The translations under genes were made by a program, and so were the position numbers. DNA of 23,118 nt from a virus. This document shows positions 1-6,225 of the stretch, in pieces; position 1 is the first letter of the stretch; each line of letters begins with the position of its first letter. The DNA lies in IMG/VR virus record IMGVR_UViG_3300027573_000121, positions 1-23,118 of that record, one strand, 5' to 3'. The notes beneath the pieces were generated by a model that saw nothing but the letters and a program-made list of their open reading frames with translations, was not told where the DNA came from and made no database searches.

Positions 1-1
1 C

Positions 2-85
2 AGCCGCAAGAAAAGAAGATTCGTATTTGACACTATAGACTATCTGGAGGCAGCAATACTGGAGGCAGGGCTGAAATTAAAATGA
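2..85 (+). CDS. 3' end of an unidentified protein (partial)
   Basis: An open frame enters from the left edge and codes for 27 residues (ending ILEAGLKLK) before TGA at 83-85. The stop overlaps the ATG of the next gene as ATGA, which suggests translational coupling. The fragment is basic at its start and helical-looking. Too little remains to assign a family. Confidence 0.6.
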   Translation, partial: SRKKRRFVFDTIDYLEAAILEAGLKLK

Positions 86-426
86 GGCAGGACGAGAGCA
101 GGTTACAGCAGCAATGTATAGCCCTATTTAAAATACAGTACCCCCTCTACAGGGGCAGGCTGTGGGCTATACCCAACGGAGGACACAGGCACATAGTAAC
201 AGCGCAGAGGCTAAAGAGGGAAGGGCTAACAGCAGGTGTGCCTGACCTTATGCTATCCGTGCCTATGAAGGGGTACGGGGGCATGTTTCTGGAGCTAAAG
301 ACGAGCACGGGCACTATGAGCTTAGTACAGAAAGAGTTTTTTAAAAAGCATGAAGCAGCCTACTACTGTGTGACAGTCAGGAGTGTGGAGAACTTCATGC
401 AAGAAGTAGCAAAGTATTTAAGATAA
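82..426 (+). CDS. VRR-NUC domain nuclease
   Basis: This 114-residue protein has the compact layout of stand-alone VRR-NUC (PD-(D/E)XK superfamily) phage nucleases. An N-terminal acidic helix (residues 4-14) comes first. A GVPDLML segment near 52-58 supplies the catalytic Asp. FLELKT near 69-74 supplies the E-x-K pair, and a conserved Ser/Gln follows in SLVQKEF. Phage members of the family cut branched or structured DNA and are thought to act in recombination or in resolving DNA before packaging; that role is inferred here. The start overlaps the previous stop (ATGA). The gene ends before a host-type promoter, so it is probably the last gene of an incoming operon. Family assignment is strong; substrate is unknown. 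Confidence 0.85.
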   Translation: MRQDESRLQQQCIALFKIQYPLYRGRLWAIPNGGHRHIVTAQRLKREGLTAGVPDLMLSVPMKGYGGMFLELKTSTGTMSLVQKEFFKKHEAAYYCVTVRSVENFMQEVAKYLR

Positions 427-430
427 AAAA

Positions 431-463
431 GTTGGCGAGTGACATACACTCCCCTACATTTGC
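431..463 (+). promoter_or_regulatory. Bacteroidota-type promoter for the DnaA-like gene
   Basis: GTTGG near 431-435 serves as the -33 element and TACATTTGC at 455-463 matches TAnnTTTG, with a spacer of about 20 nt. Transcription should begin near 468, giving a leader of about 29 nt before the ATG at 497. Confidence 0.7.
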
Positions 464-496
464 AATACAATTTTTAACCGTACAATTTACCAATTT

Positions 497-925
497 ATGT
501 TTGACAGCTTTTGCATACCAATGCACCACCCACTAGCGGAATTTAACCAGAACCCTACAAGACTAAAGACCATGCACTTTTCAGAGGCCTGCCTTAAAAG
601 GTGGATACCGGAAGTTGAAAAAGTATTTGGCCTGAAACCTAAAGACCTCACCAAGCGCAGGGCAAGCGGAAAGCCAACAAGAAAAATAGGTGAGATAAAC
701 CTATCAGAACTACGCAGAGCCATAGTGCATGTAGTGTATGAGAGTGGCTACATTGGAGTGAAAGAGTTTGGTGCTGTGCTAGGCATAGACCATAGCAGTA
801 TAACGAACCTCAGGCAGACCGGAAACGAATACGCAGAGCAGCAAGACCACACCTTTGTAAATTATTGTAGAGCTGTAAGAACCGCACCCCTTTTGGGTTT
901 TGACGGCATACCCACAGTAGCCTAG
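497..925 (+). CDS. DnaA domain IV-like DNA-binding protein
   Basis: The protein has 142 residues. From about residue 44 to 112 it resembles the C-terminal DNA-binding domain of DnaA: a basic segment (FGLKPKDLTKRR), a helix with ELRRAIVHVVYESG, and GIDHSSI near 94-100, which corresponds to the DnaA signature G-x-DH-[ST]-[ST]-[VI] used to read DnaA boxes. There is no AAA+ ATPase domain, so it cannot act as a full initiator. Phage and mobile-element proteins of this kind could bind DnaA boxes at the phage origin, compete with host DnaA, or act as a repressor; none of these can be chosen from sequence. It has its own promoter. ATG 497 was chosen as the first start after the promoter; internal ATGs (521, 572) would still leave the domain intact. 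Confidence 0.7.
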   Translation: MFDSFCIPMHHPLAEFNQNPTRLKTMHFSEACLKRWIPEVEKVFGLKPKDLTKRRASGKPTRKIGEINLSELRRAIVHVVYESGYIGVKEFGAVLGIDHSSITNLRQTGNEYAEQQDHTFVNYCRAVRTAPLLGFDGIPTVA

Positions 926-956
926 TATTTGTGGGTATTTGCTTGTGTTACAATAG

Positions 957-987
957 TTGGTAGTTTCAGTAGAACTACCTACCTTTG
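957..987 (+). promoter_or_regulatory. Bacteroidota-type promoter, near-leaderless
   Basis: GTTGG around 956-960 and TACCTTTG at 980-987 fit the -33 and -7 elements with a 19-nt spacer. The predicted start of transcription (about 992-995) coincides with ATGs at 989 and 995, so the mRNA may be leaderless or the real start may be the later ATG at 1034. Confidence 0.7.
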
Positions 988-994
988 TATGGCA

Positions 995-1228
995 ATGTTC
1001 AAGATAGAGGAGTTTATAAAAGACAGACTACAAATGAACTACTTTGTAAACAATCAGAGGCATGTATTTACCACACAGCAACTGAAAGCCCTACTTGAAA
1101 ATTTCCTAACCGTGTACCAACGCTACCAAGATGAAACGCAACCAAGTTCTAACCGAGCTGTACAACTCAAGAGAGTTGGCAGACCTACTAACAAAGATGC
1201 AGCCCGAAAACCTAAGGGAGGACATTAA
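995..1228 (+). CDS. Small protein with AT-hook-like tail
   Basis: I do not recognise the family. From ATG 995 the product has 77 residues. The frame is open from 929, but that start lies upstream of the promoter. Other in-frame starts are 989 and 1034. The N-terminal half is mixed and helical; the C-terminus (KRVGRPTNKDAARKP) is basic and contains GRP, like the AT-hook-type tails of many small DNA-binding proteins. The last 98 nt overlap the following sigma-like gene in another frame. The gene starts immediately after a good promoter, which supports it being real. A role in DNA binding is only a guess from the tail. Confidence 0.55.
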   Translation: MFKIEEFIKDRLQMNYFVNNQRHVFTTQQLKALLENFLTVYQRYQDETQPSSNRAVQLKRVGRPTNKDAARKPKGGH

Positions 1229-1673
1229 GCAGGAGCTTTTTATTGTCCTGTGTGAACTCCCTGAGGCTAAACTTTTAGGCATGGCAGAAAGCAAGCAGCT
1301 TAGATTTTTCGCTACCCGTGTTATTCTCAACATGGTAAAAAGCAAGACCTCCCGTTTTTATTATCAATTCCGTAAGCAAGTCCACGTGGAGCTACCAGAC
1401 ATGGCAGGCACACCGGATGACGGAGATTTTACACTAGAGCAGTTTGAGCAGGACTATGCAGACAAACTAGCAGCCACCCTAGCAGCCAAAGACAAACTTA
1501 ATTGGTATCAGCAGGAGATACTAGAGCAGTATATCCTCCACGGAAGTGCTGGTAAAATGGTAAAGGACATGCAGGCAAGGCTAGGGGGTAACTGCATCCC
1601 CAAACGGTCAATTTTGCACACCGTAAAAGAGGCAACTACACAAATACGTAACCAAGTAAACAAAAACAAATGA
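1131..1673 (+). CDS. Sigma-factor-like protein
   Basis: This 180-residue protein has the look of the compact sigma-70-related proteins found in Bacteroidota phages. The N-terminal half (LREDIKQELFIVLCELPEAK, then LRFFATRVILNMVKSKTSRFY) resembles the helical region 2 core. The C-terminal half (NWYQQEILEQYILHG, then a basic stretch with IPKRSILHTVKEA) could form a region-4-like helix-turn-helix. If so, it would bind host RNA polymerase and redirect it to phage promoters; candidate targets are the AAAGYATATTTAG sites in the structural region (inference). It starts inside the preceding gene with a 98-nt overlap, and its TGA overlaps the next ATG, so the three genes look co-transcribed. No motif is decisive, so confidence in function is moderate. 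Confidence 0.55.
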   Translation: MKRNQVLTELYNSRELADLLTKMQPENLREDIKQELFIVLCELPEAKLLGMAESKQLRFFATRVILNMVKSKTSRFYYQFRKQVHVELPDMAGTPDDGDFTLEQFEQDYADKLAATLAAKDKLNWYQQEILEQYILHGSAGKMVKDMQARLGGNCIPKRSILHTVKEATTQIRNQVNKNK

Positions 1674-1924
1674 ATATTATCTACAACGTACTGCTAGCAG
1701 CATGTACAGCTTTTTATTTCGTGGAAGTTCTGGAACTCCACAAAGGCAAACTTTCATGGATGAACATTAAACCCTTTAACTGCACTATTTGCATGTCTGC
1801 TTGGTTCGGGCTGGCACTAGGCCTGACAGACGGCTTTGGTGTGCACAGTTTGGACATAATGATATTTAGCGGTATTGCAGGCATAGTCCTGAGGACTGTA
1901 ATATACAGGCTTTACAAATTCTAA
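1670..1924 (+). CDS. Small membrane protein with CxxC
   Basis: This 84-residue protein overlaps the previous stop by ATGA. It has a hydrophobic N-terminal segment (about 3-20), a central NCTICMSAWFGLALGL segment (about 37-52) combining a CxxC with the start of a second membrane helix, and a third hydrophobic stretch (about 62-80). The pattern P-F-x-C-x-x-C-x-x-x-W resembles small DUF1360-like inner-membrane proteins, which often occur in phages without a known role. No lysis function can be assigned: the topology is not diagnostic of a holin and no endolysin is adjacent. Confidence 0.7.
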   Translation: MNIIYNVLLAACTAFYFVEVLELHKGKLSWMNIKPFNCTICMSAWFGLALGLTDGFGVHSLDIMIFSGIAGIVLRTVIYRLYKF

Positions 1925-1938
1925 CCCCTATGAAAACA

Positions 1939-1967
1939 AGGGAGGCTCTGTAGGTCTCCCTATTTTC
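1939..1967 (+). terminator. Hairpin with short U-tract
   Basis: AGGGAG (1939-1944) pairs with CTCCCT (1956-1961) across an 11-nt loop and is followed by ATTTTCT. No promoter is visible between it and the ATG at 1988, so it may only partly terminate. Confidence 0.6.
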
Positions 1968-1987
1968 TAACCCCACAACCACAACCA

Positions 1988-2347
1988 ATGAAACAGGAGC
2001 ACATAGATATTTGCGAAAAGTACTTAAACAGGTGGCACATGCTACGGGATACTAAAACTATTTCAGGCATTACCGTGCAGATAGTAGACGAGCTTATAAA
2101 AGTCTACAAGGAACACAACAAGGGAAAGGAGAGCTTTTGCAGGTGGTGTCCTGACAGCATAGTAAGTCTGGTAAAGCAGGTGTACCTAGCCTATGAAAGG
2201 GACGCACCCAAGCCAGTTATTGAGACTGTGCTAGAGGTAAAAGTAGAGAGGCCAAACGGAGTAAAGCCTACACCCATAGCTGTTACATTTGATTCAATTT
2301 TACCAAAGACTGAAAAGCCAAAAAGACGTAACCAATGGAGCAAGTAA
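1988..2347 (+). CDS. Hypothetical phage protein with CxxC-PDS motif
   Basis: The 119-residue product is soluble and basic at its C-terminus (KPKRRNQWSK). Its most distinctive part is SFCRWCPDSIVSLVKQVY (about 48-65), a Cys-x-x-Cys followed by a helix; I associate similar segments with small Bacteroidota phage proteins upstream of ParB or terminase genes, but cannot name a function. It follows a terminator-like hairpin and an A/C-only leader (CCCCACAACCACAACCA) with no Shine-Dalgarno sequence. Its last 13 nt overlap the ParB-like gene, so the two are probably translated together. Confidence 0.65.
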   Translation: MKQEHIDICEKYLNRWHMLRDTKTISGITVQIVDELIKVYKEHNKGKESFCRWCPDSIVSLVKQVYLAYERDAPKPVIETVLEVKVERPNGVKPTPIAVTFDSILPKTEKPKRRNQWSK

Positions 2348-2877
2348 AAGAGGTAGCCCTGAGCCTAATAAAGCCTAACCCAAACAACCCACGGCTAATA
2401 AGGGATGACAGGTTTAAAAAGCTGGTAGCCAGCATAAAAAAGCACTCAGGCATAATGGCTCTGAGGCCTATTGTTGTGGAAAGCTGGAGCAATCCAATTA
2501 TCCTAGGTGGTAACATGCGTTTCAGGGCATTGAAAGACCTAGGCTATAAGTATGTGCCAGCAGAGTGGGTACGCACGGCAGAGAGCCTAACAGACAAGGA
2601 AAGAGAGGCTTTTGTGGTGCTGGACAATGCCAGCTTTGGAGAGTGGGACATAGACATACTAGCAAACACATGGGAGACAGCAGACCTACAAGCATGGGGC
2701 TTAGAGTTGCCTAGCTTTACTGCCCCTGTAAACGATTTGCAGCCCATTACAGACCACCAAAGCCAGCCCTTAGTACTTTCTGAGGAGGAGGCACAAGAGG
2801 CTCAGAATAGCCCTAATAGCACTAAAATAACAGAGGTGGTGTGCCCTGAGTGCAGCCACAGCTTTAGAGTTAGCTAG
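2335..2877 (+). CDS. ParB/Srx-like domain protein
   Basis: This 180-residue protein begins with a ParB N-terminal-like domain: IKPNPNNPR (about 12-20), then KKLVASIKKHSG, and GGNMRFRALKDLG (about 58-70), equivalent to the ParB GEHRxRA box that binds and hydrolyses nucleotide (CTP in true ParBs). A region rich in E/W (about 95-125) follows, then a flexible stretch and CPECSHSF near the C-terminus, which gives a Cys pair for a possible small zinc site. No helix-turn-helix partition domain and no ParA are visible, so plasmid-like partition is unlikely. Phage proteins with this domain commonly lie before terminase genes and may act as nucleases or DNA-modification partners. The specific role here is unknown. 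Confidence 0.8.
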   Translation: MEQVKEVALSLIKPNPNNPRLIRDDRFKKLVASIKKHSGIMALRPIVVESWSNPIILGGNMRFRALKDLGYKYVPAEWVRTAESLTDKEREAFVVLDNASFGEWDIDILANTWETADLQAWGLELPSFTAPVNDLQPITDHQSQPLVLSEEEAQEAQNSPNSTKITEVVCPECSHSFRVS

Positions 2878-2930
2878 CATTTACCCAAAACAAATTTTTT
2901 TATATATACTTTAAACCCACAACCACACAC

Positions 2931-3149
2931 ATGGAAAATAACCAAGTATCAAAAGAACAAGCAGAGCTTATACTGGCAGAGCTGGAGATGAACATTACCC
3001 AAGCATGGGCAAAGCACAAGTTCCTCAGCAAGCAGCTAGAGGCTTTAGAGAATGAAGCAGGCAAGCTGGAAAGAGACCACAAAAAAGTAGCGGCAGCTAT
3101 TGCCAGCGCAGAGCAGCCAGTAATAGAGGCAGAGCCAGTACAAGATTAA
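2931..3149 (+). CDS. Small coiled-coil protein
   Basis: This 72-residue acidic protein is almost wholly helical, with heptad-like spacing of Leu/Ile/Ala between about residues 8 and 60 (AELILAELEMN, then FLSKQLEALENEAGKLE). It probably forms an oligomeric coiled coil. The leader is A/C-rich (CCCACAACCACACAC) with no Shine-Dalgarno sequence. I see no recognisable promoter, only TATATACTTTA upstream, which is a weak match. Function unknown. Confidence 0.6.
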   Translation: MENNQVSKEQAELILAELEMNITQAWAKHKFLSKQLEALENEAGKLERDHKKVAAAIASAEQPVIEAEPVQD

Positions 3150-3154
3150 CACCT

Positions 3155-3412
3155 ATGAGAACAGCCACCCATTTTATAGCAGTTTGGGGCACAGGCACAA
3201 GCAGGACAGGGTATTCACAACTAATGGAAGTGAATGCCCTAACTGCATTCATAGACGGGCTGGCAGACTTTAAAAGCATCTACCCCGTAGCAGTATGGAA
3301 GATAAAAGAGGGGCACAAGGCAAGGTATAGCGAGGCAAACCTTTGGGCATGTGAAGGTAAACCAGACAGGATGACAGACAGCTACAGTAGGCTATATGAC
3401 AGAACGGCATAA
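3155..3412 (+). CDS. Hypothetical protein
   Basis: The 85-residue product begins 5 nt after the previous stop and so belongs to the same transcription unit. It has a beta-rich start (THFIAVWGTGTSRTGYS), a helix (NALTAFIDGLADF) and a second beta strand (YPVAVWKIKEG), suggesting a small alpha/beta fold. I cannot match it to a family. Confidence 0.55.
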   Translation: MRTATHFIAVWGTGTSRTGYSQLMEVNALTAFIDGLADFKSIYPVAVWKIKEGHKARYSEANLWACEGKPDRMTDSYSRLYDRTA

Positions 3413-3433
3413 ATAAGCATCTTACAAGCAATT

Positions 3434-3895
3434 ATGAAACCAAGAAAGAAGGGCAACCCAAAGCCAAAGACAGAGCAAATAGAGCCATACCAATGGCCTA
3501 AGGGACATAGCGGCAACCCTAACGGCAGACCCCGCAAGCTAATGAGCAAACTGGAGGGAGGCTACAAAAATGACGAGATAAACACCACAGTAATGAACAT
3601 AGCAGCCCTAGACATGGAAGGGCTAAAGAAAGTCTTTGAGGACGAAACAGCAACTATACTGGAAAGGTCTGTAGCCCATGCTTTATACAAAGGCTTTACA
3701 AAGGCCAGCCTGTATAATCTGGAGACGGTTATAACCAGAGCGCACGGCAAGCCAAAGGAGCAGGTAGAAATGAAGCAAGAGGTGAACCTTGCAGCTATGA
3801 CAGTCCACGTGGTAAAGGTGGACACACCACTAGCCAGCTCAGAGAGCGAAGTAGACACTACAAGGCCTGACACAAACACCAAGATAAGCCTTTAA
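3434..3895 (+). CDS. terS: Terminase small subunit candidate
   Basis: The 153-residue protein begins with the KGHSGNPNGRP motif (about 23-33), the signature of DUF5681-type proteins that commonly sit just before large terminases. A helical core follows (about 45-120), with ATILERSVAHALYKGFTKASLYNLETVI, compatible with oligomerisation, and a disordered acidic tail. Small terminases recognise the phage packaging site and regulate the large subunit. The assignment rests on the motif plus the TAATG overlap with the large subunit at 3893-3897; there is no clear helix-turn-helix, and DUF5681 alone is not specific to TerS. Confidence 0.7.
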   Translation: MKPRKKGNPKPKTEQIEPYQWPKGHSGNPNGRPRKLMSKLEGGYKNDEINTTVMNIAALDMEGLKKVFEDETATILERSVAHALYKGFTKASLYNLETVITRAHGKPKEQVEMKQEVNLAAMTVHVVKVDTPLASSESEVDTTRPDTNTKISL

Positions 3896-5061
3896 TGATA
3901 TTCCAGACCTCCCCACTATACGAGGCTAACCTGAACACCACAGCAGACGTGGTGGTAAACCAAGGCGGCACAAGCTCAGGCAAGACCTACAGCATAATGC
4001 AGGTACTGTTTACTATTGCCATGCAGGAAAATAACGCACTTATAACGGTAGTGGGGCAGGATTTCCCAAACTTAAAGGTAGGTGCACTCAGGGACGCACA
4101 GAACATTATTAGGGACAGTCCAGTACTACAGAGTGTCATAACCAAGGCCAACAAGAGCACCAGCACCTACGAGTTTGCCACGGGCAGCGTAATGGAGTTT
4201 ATGAGCTATGACGATTGGCAGGACGCAAAGAGTGGTAAGAGGGACTACTTGTTTATTAATGAGGCCAACGGCATACCCTATAACATGTACTGCGAGCTAG
4301 CCCTGAGGACACGCAAAAGGATATACATAGACTATAACCCAAATAGTGAGTTTTGGGTACACAGGGAGGTGCTAGGCAGGCCTACTGTGCAGCTCATAGT
4401 ATCTGACCACAGGCATAACCCTTTTCTGTCCCAAAAGACACGGGACAAAATAGAGGCACTAGCGGAGAGCGACACAGAGCTGTGGAGAGTGTACGCACGT
4501 GGACTGACAGGTAAGGTAGAGGGCTTAGTGTTTCGTAACTACGCAGCAGTACCAGCCCTACCAGACGGGGGCACATTTGTGGGCTATGGTATGGACTTTG
4601 GATTTACCAATGACCCCACCACCCTTGTGGAGGTATGGAAGCAAAACGGGGAGCTGTGGATTAATGAGTTAATCTATGAGACAGGCCTAACTAACCAAGA
4701 CATAAGCGAGCGCATGAAACTACTAGGCATCCCTCAGGGCAGGGAGATAACAGCAGACAGCGCAGAGCCTAAGAGCATAGAGGAGCTTAACAGGCTAGGC
4801 TGGAATGTACGGGGCGCTAACAAGGGGCAGGACAGCATACGTAATAGCATAGACATTCTAAAGCGGTATAAACTGAACCTGACACAGCGCAGCCATAACC
4901 TGAGGAGAGAGGTAGGTGGCTACAGGTGGAAGACAAATAAAAATGGCACACTAGAAAATGTGCCAGTAGATGCCAACAACCACACCATAGACGCTTTGAG
5001 GTACGTGGCTTTAAATAAGCTCTCAGAGAACGTGGGCAAGGGCAAGTATACAGTAGCCTAA
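3895..5061 (+). CDS. terL: Terminase large subunit
   Basis: The packaging motor and nuclease, 388 residues, of normal length for the PBSX/Terminase_3 type. Walker A is GGTSSGKT (24-31). Walker B is YLFINEAN (118-125) with Glu123 as catalytic carboxylate. A DYNPN motif (146-150) is probably the coupling/motif III region. The RNase H-like nuclease shows its acidic residues in GMDFGFTND (Asp234), TADSAEP (Asp288) and HTIDALRY (Asp366). The ATPase drives DNA into the prohead through the portal and the nuclease cuts genome ends. The start overlaps the small-subunit stop (TAATG). It lacks a portal gene next door: the portal is about 15.6 kb downstream. Confidence 0.96.
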   Translation: MIFQTSPLYEANLNTTADVVVNQGGTSSGKTYSIMQVLFTIAMQENNALITVVGQDFPNLKVGALRDAQNIIRDSPVLQSVITKANKSTSTYEFATGSVMEFMSYDDWQDAKSGKRDYLFINEANGIPYNMYCELALRTRKRIYIDYNPNSEFWVHREVLGRPTVQLIVSDHRHNPFLSQKTRDKIEALAESDTELWRVYARGLTGKVEGLVFRNYAAVPALPDGGTFVGYGMDFGFTNDPTTLVEVWKQNGELWINELIYETGLTNQDISERMKLLGIPQGREITADSAEPKSIEELNRLGWNVRGANKGQDSIRNSIDILKRYKLNLTQRSHNLRREVGGYRWKTNKNGTLENVPVDANNHTIDALRYVALNKLSENVGKGKYTVA

Positions 5062-5070
5062 ATAAGAACA

Positions 5071-5208
5071 ATGAGGAAGCTAATAGACAGATTTAATGAG
5101 GGCGCAGCCTTTATGGTGGGCATGGTAGCTGTAGCAGTTTTACTAGCAGCAGCAGTAGCCCTAGGCTGGCTACTGTCCGAAGTTATAGTATATCCTTTCA
5201 CCAGATAG
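5071..5208 (+). CDS. Single-pass small membrane protein
   Basis: A 45-residue frame (ATG 5071 to TAG 5206-5208) begins 9 nt after the large terminase stop. It has a basic, amphipathic start (MRKLIDRFNEG) and one long hydrophobic helix (about 14-38, rich in Val/Ala/Leu), so it should be an inner-membrane peptide. Size and topology would suit a small holin-like or spanin-like peptide, but no lysis enzyme is nearby. Its final 39 nt overlap, on the opposite strand, the end of the minus-strand gene at 5170-5367. Confidence 0.55.
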   Translation: MRKLIDRFNEGAAFMVGMVAVAVLLAAAVALGWLLSEVIVYPFTR

Positions 5209-5367
5209 CACCCTGAGGTAGTAAGCCTCAGCCTCCTCTAGTGTCTTAAAAGTCTTTGCAACCGGCTTACCGTTCTCGGTGTTAAGATAGTCCCACACGT
5301 GATAGCCCCACGTCTTTGTGTACTTTATTGCAGCCCCTTCTTTTTTACTTCCTTTTAGCGTAGTCAT
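5170..5367 (-). CDS. Small AP2/Arm-like domain protein (candidate)
   Basis: This 65-residue minus-strand protein has the pattern K-x-W-x-Y-H-V-W ... NGKPVAKTFKTLEEAEAYYL, which resembles the small AP2-like or Arm-type DNA-binding domains at the start of tyrosine recombinases (three strands and a helix). It could therefore be a small DNA-binding regulator, though this is a pattern match only. It lies 40 nt after the other minus-strand gene and has the leader CCCACAAAACAAACCACATG behind a G5/C5 hairpin. No separate promoter is seen, so it depends on the promoter at 5655-5687. It converges on the structural array, against the direction of all other genes. Confidence 0.65.
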   Translation of the reverse strand: MTTLKGSKKEGAAIKYTKTWGYHVWDYLNTENGKPVAKTFKTLEEAEAYYLRVLSGERIYYNFGQ

Positions 5368-5380
5368 GTGGTTTGTTTTG

Positions 5381-5400
5381 TGGGGGCTTTTACACCCCCG
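5381..5400 (-). ncRNA. Intercistronic hairpin before a minus-strand start
   Basis: GGGGG and CCCCC (5382-5386 with 5395-5399) form a stem with an 8-nt loop, 14 nt before the ATG at 5367 in the minus-strand mRNA. No U-tract follows; the next bases are ACAAAACAAACC, so a standard terminator is unlikely. A very similar arrangement precedes the gene at 17515. Confidence 0.5.
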
Positions 5401-5407
5401 TTTAAGT

Positions 5408-5626
5408 TTAGAATATCCAGCCGTTAGTGTCCAAAATCCTCTGTACTTGTTTCATTCCAAAAGCATGGCAAGTCATGGTATTTACATTTATCTTATGAGC
5501 ATAACTGGCCAAGTTAATAACGGTTATTTTGTTTGGGGTAACCCCTACTACTCTAAAGTTTCTAACCACGCCCTCTATCTCAGTTCTGAACTCCATTCCT
5601 GTTTTTATGTCTGTAGCTTTTTTCAT
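5408..5626 (-). CDS. Small beta-rich hypothetical protein
   Basis: The 72-residue protein starts KKATDIKTGMEFRTEIEGVV and continues with short alternating strands (FRVVGVTPNKITVINL), giving the impression of a small beta-barrel followed by a helix (MKQVQRILDTN). It is the first gene of a two-gene minus-strand unit with a strong host-type promoter and an A/C-only leader (AATAACACACAAACACACACAAA). I do not recognise the family. Its location inside late structural genes and its independent promoter suggest expression at another time than its neighbours. Confidence 0.7.
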   Translation of the reverse strand: MKKATDIKTGMEFRTEIEGVVRNFRVVGVTPNKITVINLASYAHKINVNTMTCHAFGMKQVQRILDTNGWIF

Positions 5627-5654
5627 TTTGTGTGTGTTTGTGTGTTATTGTATT

Positions 5655-5725
5655 GCAAATATATACCGGCCAAAATTACTATCCAAATTTATTTCAAATT
5701 ATTTTTTAAAATACTTTCCACGTGG
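5655..5725 (-). promoter_or_regulatory. Bacteroidota-type promoter with upstream AT block and CCACGTGG
   Basis: On the minus strand, TATATTTGC (5663-5655) is the -7 element and TTTG (5687-5684) the -33, with a 20-nt spacer. Upstream lie a run of A/T with a second TTTG and the palindrome CCACGTGG (5718-5725). The layout matches the promoter at 15834-15905, which faces the other way. Confidence 0.8.
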
Positions 5726-5771
5726 GTAGCTAACGCCCCTGTCTACTGAACGAGGGCAAGGGCTAGCACGG

Positions 5772-5795
5772 AAAGCCTCAAAGCATATTTAGGGG
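5772..5795 (+). promoter_or_regulatory. Candidate restart element AAAGCATATTTAGGGG (copy 1)
   Basis: The 16-mer AAAGCATATTTAGGGG (5780-5795), with AAAGCC just upstream, occurs again at 20227-20242. Both precede the first structural gene after an inserted block. YATATTTA resembles a -7 element with G changed to A, but no -33 match is visible here. Confidence 0.4.
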
Positions 5796-5809
5796 AAACA
5801 CACTACCAA

Positions 5810-6073
5810 ATGAGTACAATTATTAACACCATTGCCAGCGCAGTAGTTGGCCTAGCCACAGGGGTAATAGTGACAGACGGGGCACACAAGACCCATACCA
5901 CCTATGCAGAGCCAGTAAAGACTATCCAGATACCGCAGCCTACTATTATACTAGATGCCAGCGCAGCAGGCAGGAATAGGGGCAAGTTTGGCACACAGGA
6001 GAGTAAGAGAAAGCAGCTAAGGCAGAACCCCTCCTTTGCACGGAGTAAGAAATGCACCACTAAAATAAAGTGA
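5810..6073 (+). CDS. Small hypothetical protein with hydrophobic N-terminus
   Basis: The 87-residue product starts with a hydrophobic segment (about 4-22, IINTIASAVVGLATGVIVT), which could be a membrane anchor or an uncleaved signal. The middle is rich in Pro/Thr, and the C-terminal half is strongly basic (NRGKFGTQESKRKQLRQ, then SKKCTTKIK). The stop overlaps the next ATG (TGATG), so it is coupled to the 50-residue gene that follows. It is the first plus-strand gene after the minus-strand pair. No family recognised. Confidence 0.6.
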   Translation: MSTIINTIASAVVGLATGVIVTDGAHKTHTTYAEPVKTIQIPQPTIILDASAAGRNRGKFGTQESKRKQLRQNPSFARSKKCTTKIK

Positions 6074-6225
6074 TGGCAAAGGAAAAATATTTTTTACAAC
6101 TATTTCAGTTTACACACGGCAACAATGCTGTGCATTTATATCCTGCATGGAGGGCAAAGGTTTTGAGGAGTTGCCAAAGAATGAAAGCTCAACTAATGAT
6201 TAACCGTTTAAACAAACACAAATGA
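6073..6225 (+). CDS. 50-residue protein between two coupled genes
   Basis: A frame of 50 residues runs from ATG 6073 to TGA 6223-6225. Its start overlaps the previous stop (TGATG) and its stop overlaps the next start (ATGA), so it fits exactly between two real genes. It starts MAKEKYFLQLFQF, has a central HLYPAWRAKVL, and a basic C-terminus (INRLNKHK). The precise overlaps are the main evidence. It is too short for a confident family; a small tail or head accessory protein is possible from position. Confidence 0.65.
   Translation: MAKEKYFLQLFQFTHGNNAVHLYPAWRAKVLRSCQRMKAQLMINRLNKHK

Noticed and set aside
929-994. Upstream start of the AT-hook-like protein at 929
   Set aside because: This part contains the promoter and precedes the predicted transcription start, so it cannot be in the main transcript.
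5071-5208. Holin call for the 45-residue membrane peptide
   Set aside because: Only one membrane segment and no endolysin or spanin nearby; topology alone is not enough.
5318-5749. 143-codon plus-strand frame opposite the two minus-strand genes
   Set aside because: It covers the promoter, leaders and both minus-strand genes, has no promoter of its own and looks like antisense low-complexity sequence (many Phe, Tyr, Val, Cys).
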